DNA of 7,197 nt from Neptuniibacter sp. (GTDB taxonomy: Bacteria > Pseudomonadota > Gammaproteobacteria > Pseudomonadales > Balneatricaceae), in assembly GCA_030149405.1 (NCBI GenBank), contig JASBRM010000097.1, positions 1-7,197 on the forward strand, in the 5' to 3' direction. The translations under genes were made by a program, and so were the position numbers. Below, one piece after another: positions 6,533 to 7,197 of the stretch. Every line of letters begins with the position of its first letter. Position 1 is the first letter of the stretch. The notes beneath the pieces are model-generated. The model saw only the letters and a program-made list of their open reading frames with translations, ran no database searches and was not told the DNA's origin.

Positions 6533-7197
6533 TTAAAGTTGGCTCTGATAATCCAACAGCATCTTCTTAGCTTCACACTCTTCAGCTAATGGACGTTTCA
6601 GCCGCGAAGCTCTGTAATGCTCATTAAAGACGTGAAAGTATGATGATAGTAATTCATGCCCTTGTTGATCTTCGACACTCCTAAGCATCTCTGCTGCCAC
6701 CTCAACCGTACATAATTGACCTTCGACCGGAGCTTTGCGCAACTTATATTTTGACTGCGCCTGCACTTCCGGCTGAATAACCGGTAGGTGATCCAGATAA
6801 CGACTATGCCGGAACATTCTCCTCGCCTGACGCCAAGTTCCATCCAGAATGATAAATACAGGCTCTCTACCCACTTTCTTTTCAAAGCTCACCATTCGCT
6901 CTTGGTAACCTTCTCCGGATGGAAACACTATATAAGGATCAATTCCCGGATCATTCAAAGCATTGATCAAGTCTTGTGAAGGCTCTGTTCTTGACCATTT
7001 AAAGCGCTGCGTCCCGGCGATACAATCTTCAATCAAACGACCTGTATTAGTGGGTTTAAAGCCTTCATTATGATGCATCAACAGCATGAAACGCGCCTTG
7101 GCCTCATAAGACAGACGATAACGGCATATACATACTTTTTTTGCTAACAAGCAGGTTGGACACCTTGGAATTTTGGAGCCCCGGGCTAAAAAAGGTC
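6533..7197 (-). CDS. tapT: DTW-domain tRNA-uridine aminocarboxypropyltransferase TapT (YfiP family), 5' end missing
   Basis: SAM-dependent enzyme of the DTW family; E. coli TapT makes acp3U at position 47 in the variable loop of certain tRNAs. The frame stays open to the right edge, so 220 codons are visible and the start lies outside. Visible residues 1-25 read like E. coli TapT around residue 20 onward (PFLARG, then Cys), so roughly 20 residues are probably absent. Four cysteines, C-x2-C-x6-C-x-C at visible positions 12, 15, 22 and 24, form the expected metal-binding site. Then come KPTNTGRL (47-54), SRTEPSQDL (68-76), and the family signature LDGTWRQARRM with Asp118, Thr120 and Trp121. A start at the TTG at 7150 would cut off two of the four cysteines and is rejected. 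The gene is convergent with pip-dtd. Confidence 0.94.
   Translation of the reverse strand, partial: PFLARGSKIPRCPTCLLAKKVCICRYRLSYEAKARFMLLMHHNEGFKPTNTGRLIEDCIAGTQRFKWSRTEPSQDLINALNDPGIDPYIVFPSGEGYQERMVSFEKKVGREPVFIILDGTWRQARRMFRHSRYLDHLPVIQPEVQAQSKYKLRKAPVEGQLCTVEVAAEMLRSVEDQQGHELLSSYFHVFNEHYRASRLKRPLAEECEAKKMLLDYQSQL

Noticed and set aside
6538..6557. GTTGG/CCAAC inverted repeat just after dtd, considered as a terminator
   Set aside because: Only a 5-bp stem with a 10-nt loop and no following T-run; it is inside the tapT coding sequence.
1..7197. Search for a novel system, mobile element, CRISPR array or horizontally acquired segment
   Set aside because: All genes are recognised core housekeeping families with intact motifs and usual lengths, and there are no terminal repeats, integrase or transposase fragments, or regular repeat arrays.

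Overview
This window is a housekeeping stretch of a gammaproteobacterial chromosome of moderate GC content. The order glnG-glnL-glnA facing away from typA is the one known from enterics and relatives, and the proteins fit a marine, Oceanospirillales-like gammaproteobacterium. The genus cannot be settled from the sequence alone.

Layout. On the minus strand, from the left edge, lie the first codons of ntrC (glnG, running off the window), ntrB (glnL) and glnA. A strong hairpin terminator separates glnA from ntrB. An intergenic region of about 445 bp separates glnA from the divergent typA (bipA). typA has its own terminator and is followed on the plus strand by pip (proline iminopeptidase) and dtd (D-aminoacyl-tRNA deacylase), which are closely spaced and probably co-transcribed. 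A convergent minus-strand gene, the DTW-domain tRNA modification enzyme tapT, ends exactly where dtd ends and runs off the right edge, so its N-terminus is missing.

How it works together. The left half is a nitrogen-control module. NtrB phosphorylates or dephosphorylates NtrC, NtrC-P activates sigma-54 promoters, and glutamine synthetase is the main output. Both glnA and ntrB have a -24/-12 sigma-54 promoter with exact GG/GC spacing, each preceded by two NtrC-box-like sites at helically phased positions. This suggests that glnA and ntrBC are induced together but from separate promoters, with positive autoregulation of ntrBC. The right half concerns translation: a ribosome-associated GTPase (TypA), a D-aminoacyl-tRNA proofreader (DTD) and a tRNA acp3U modification enzyme (TapT), plus a peptidase.

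I found no mobile element, CRISPR array, RNA gene, defence system or evidently new system. The points worth a second look are mainly regulatory sites and corrections to gene starts.
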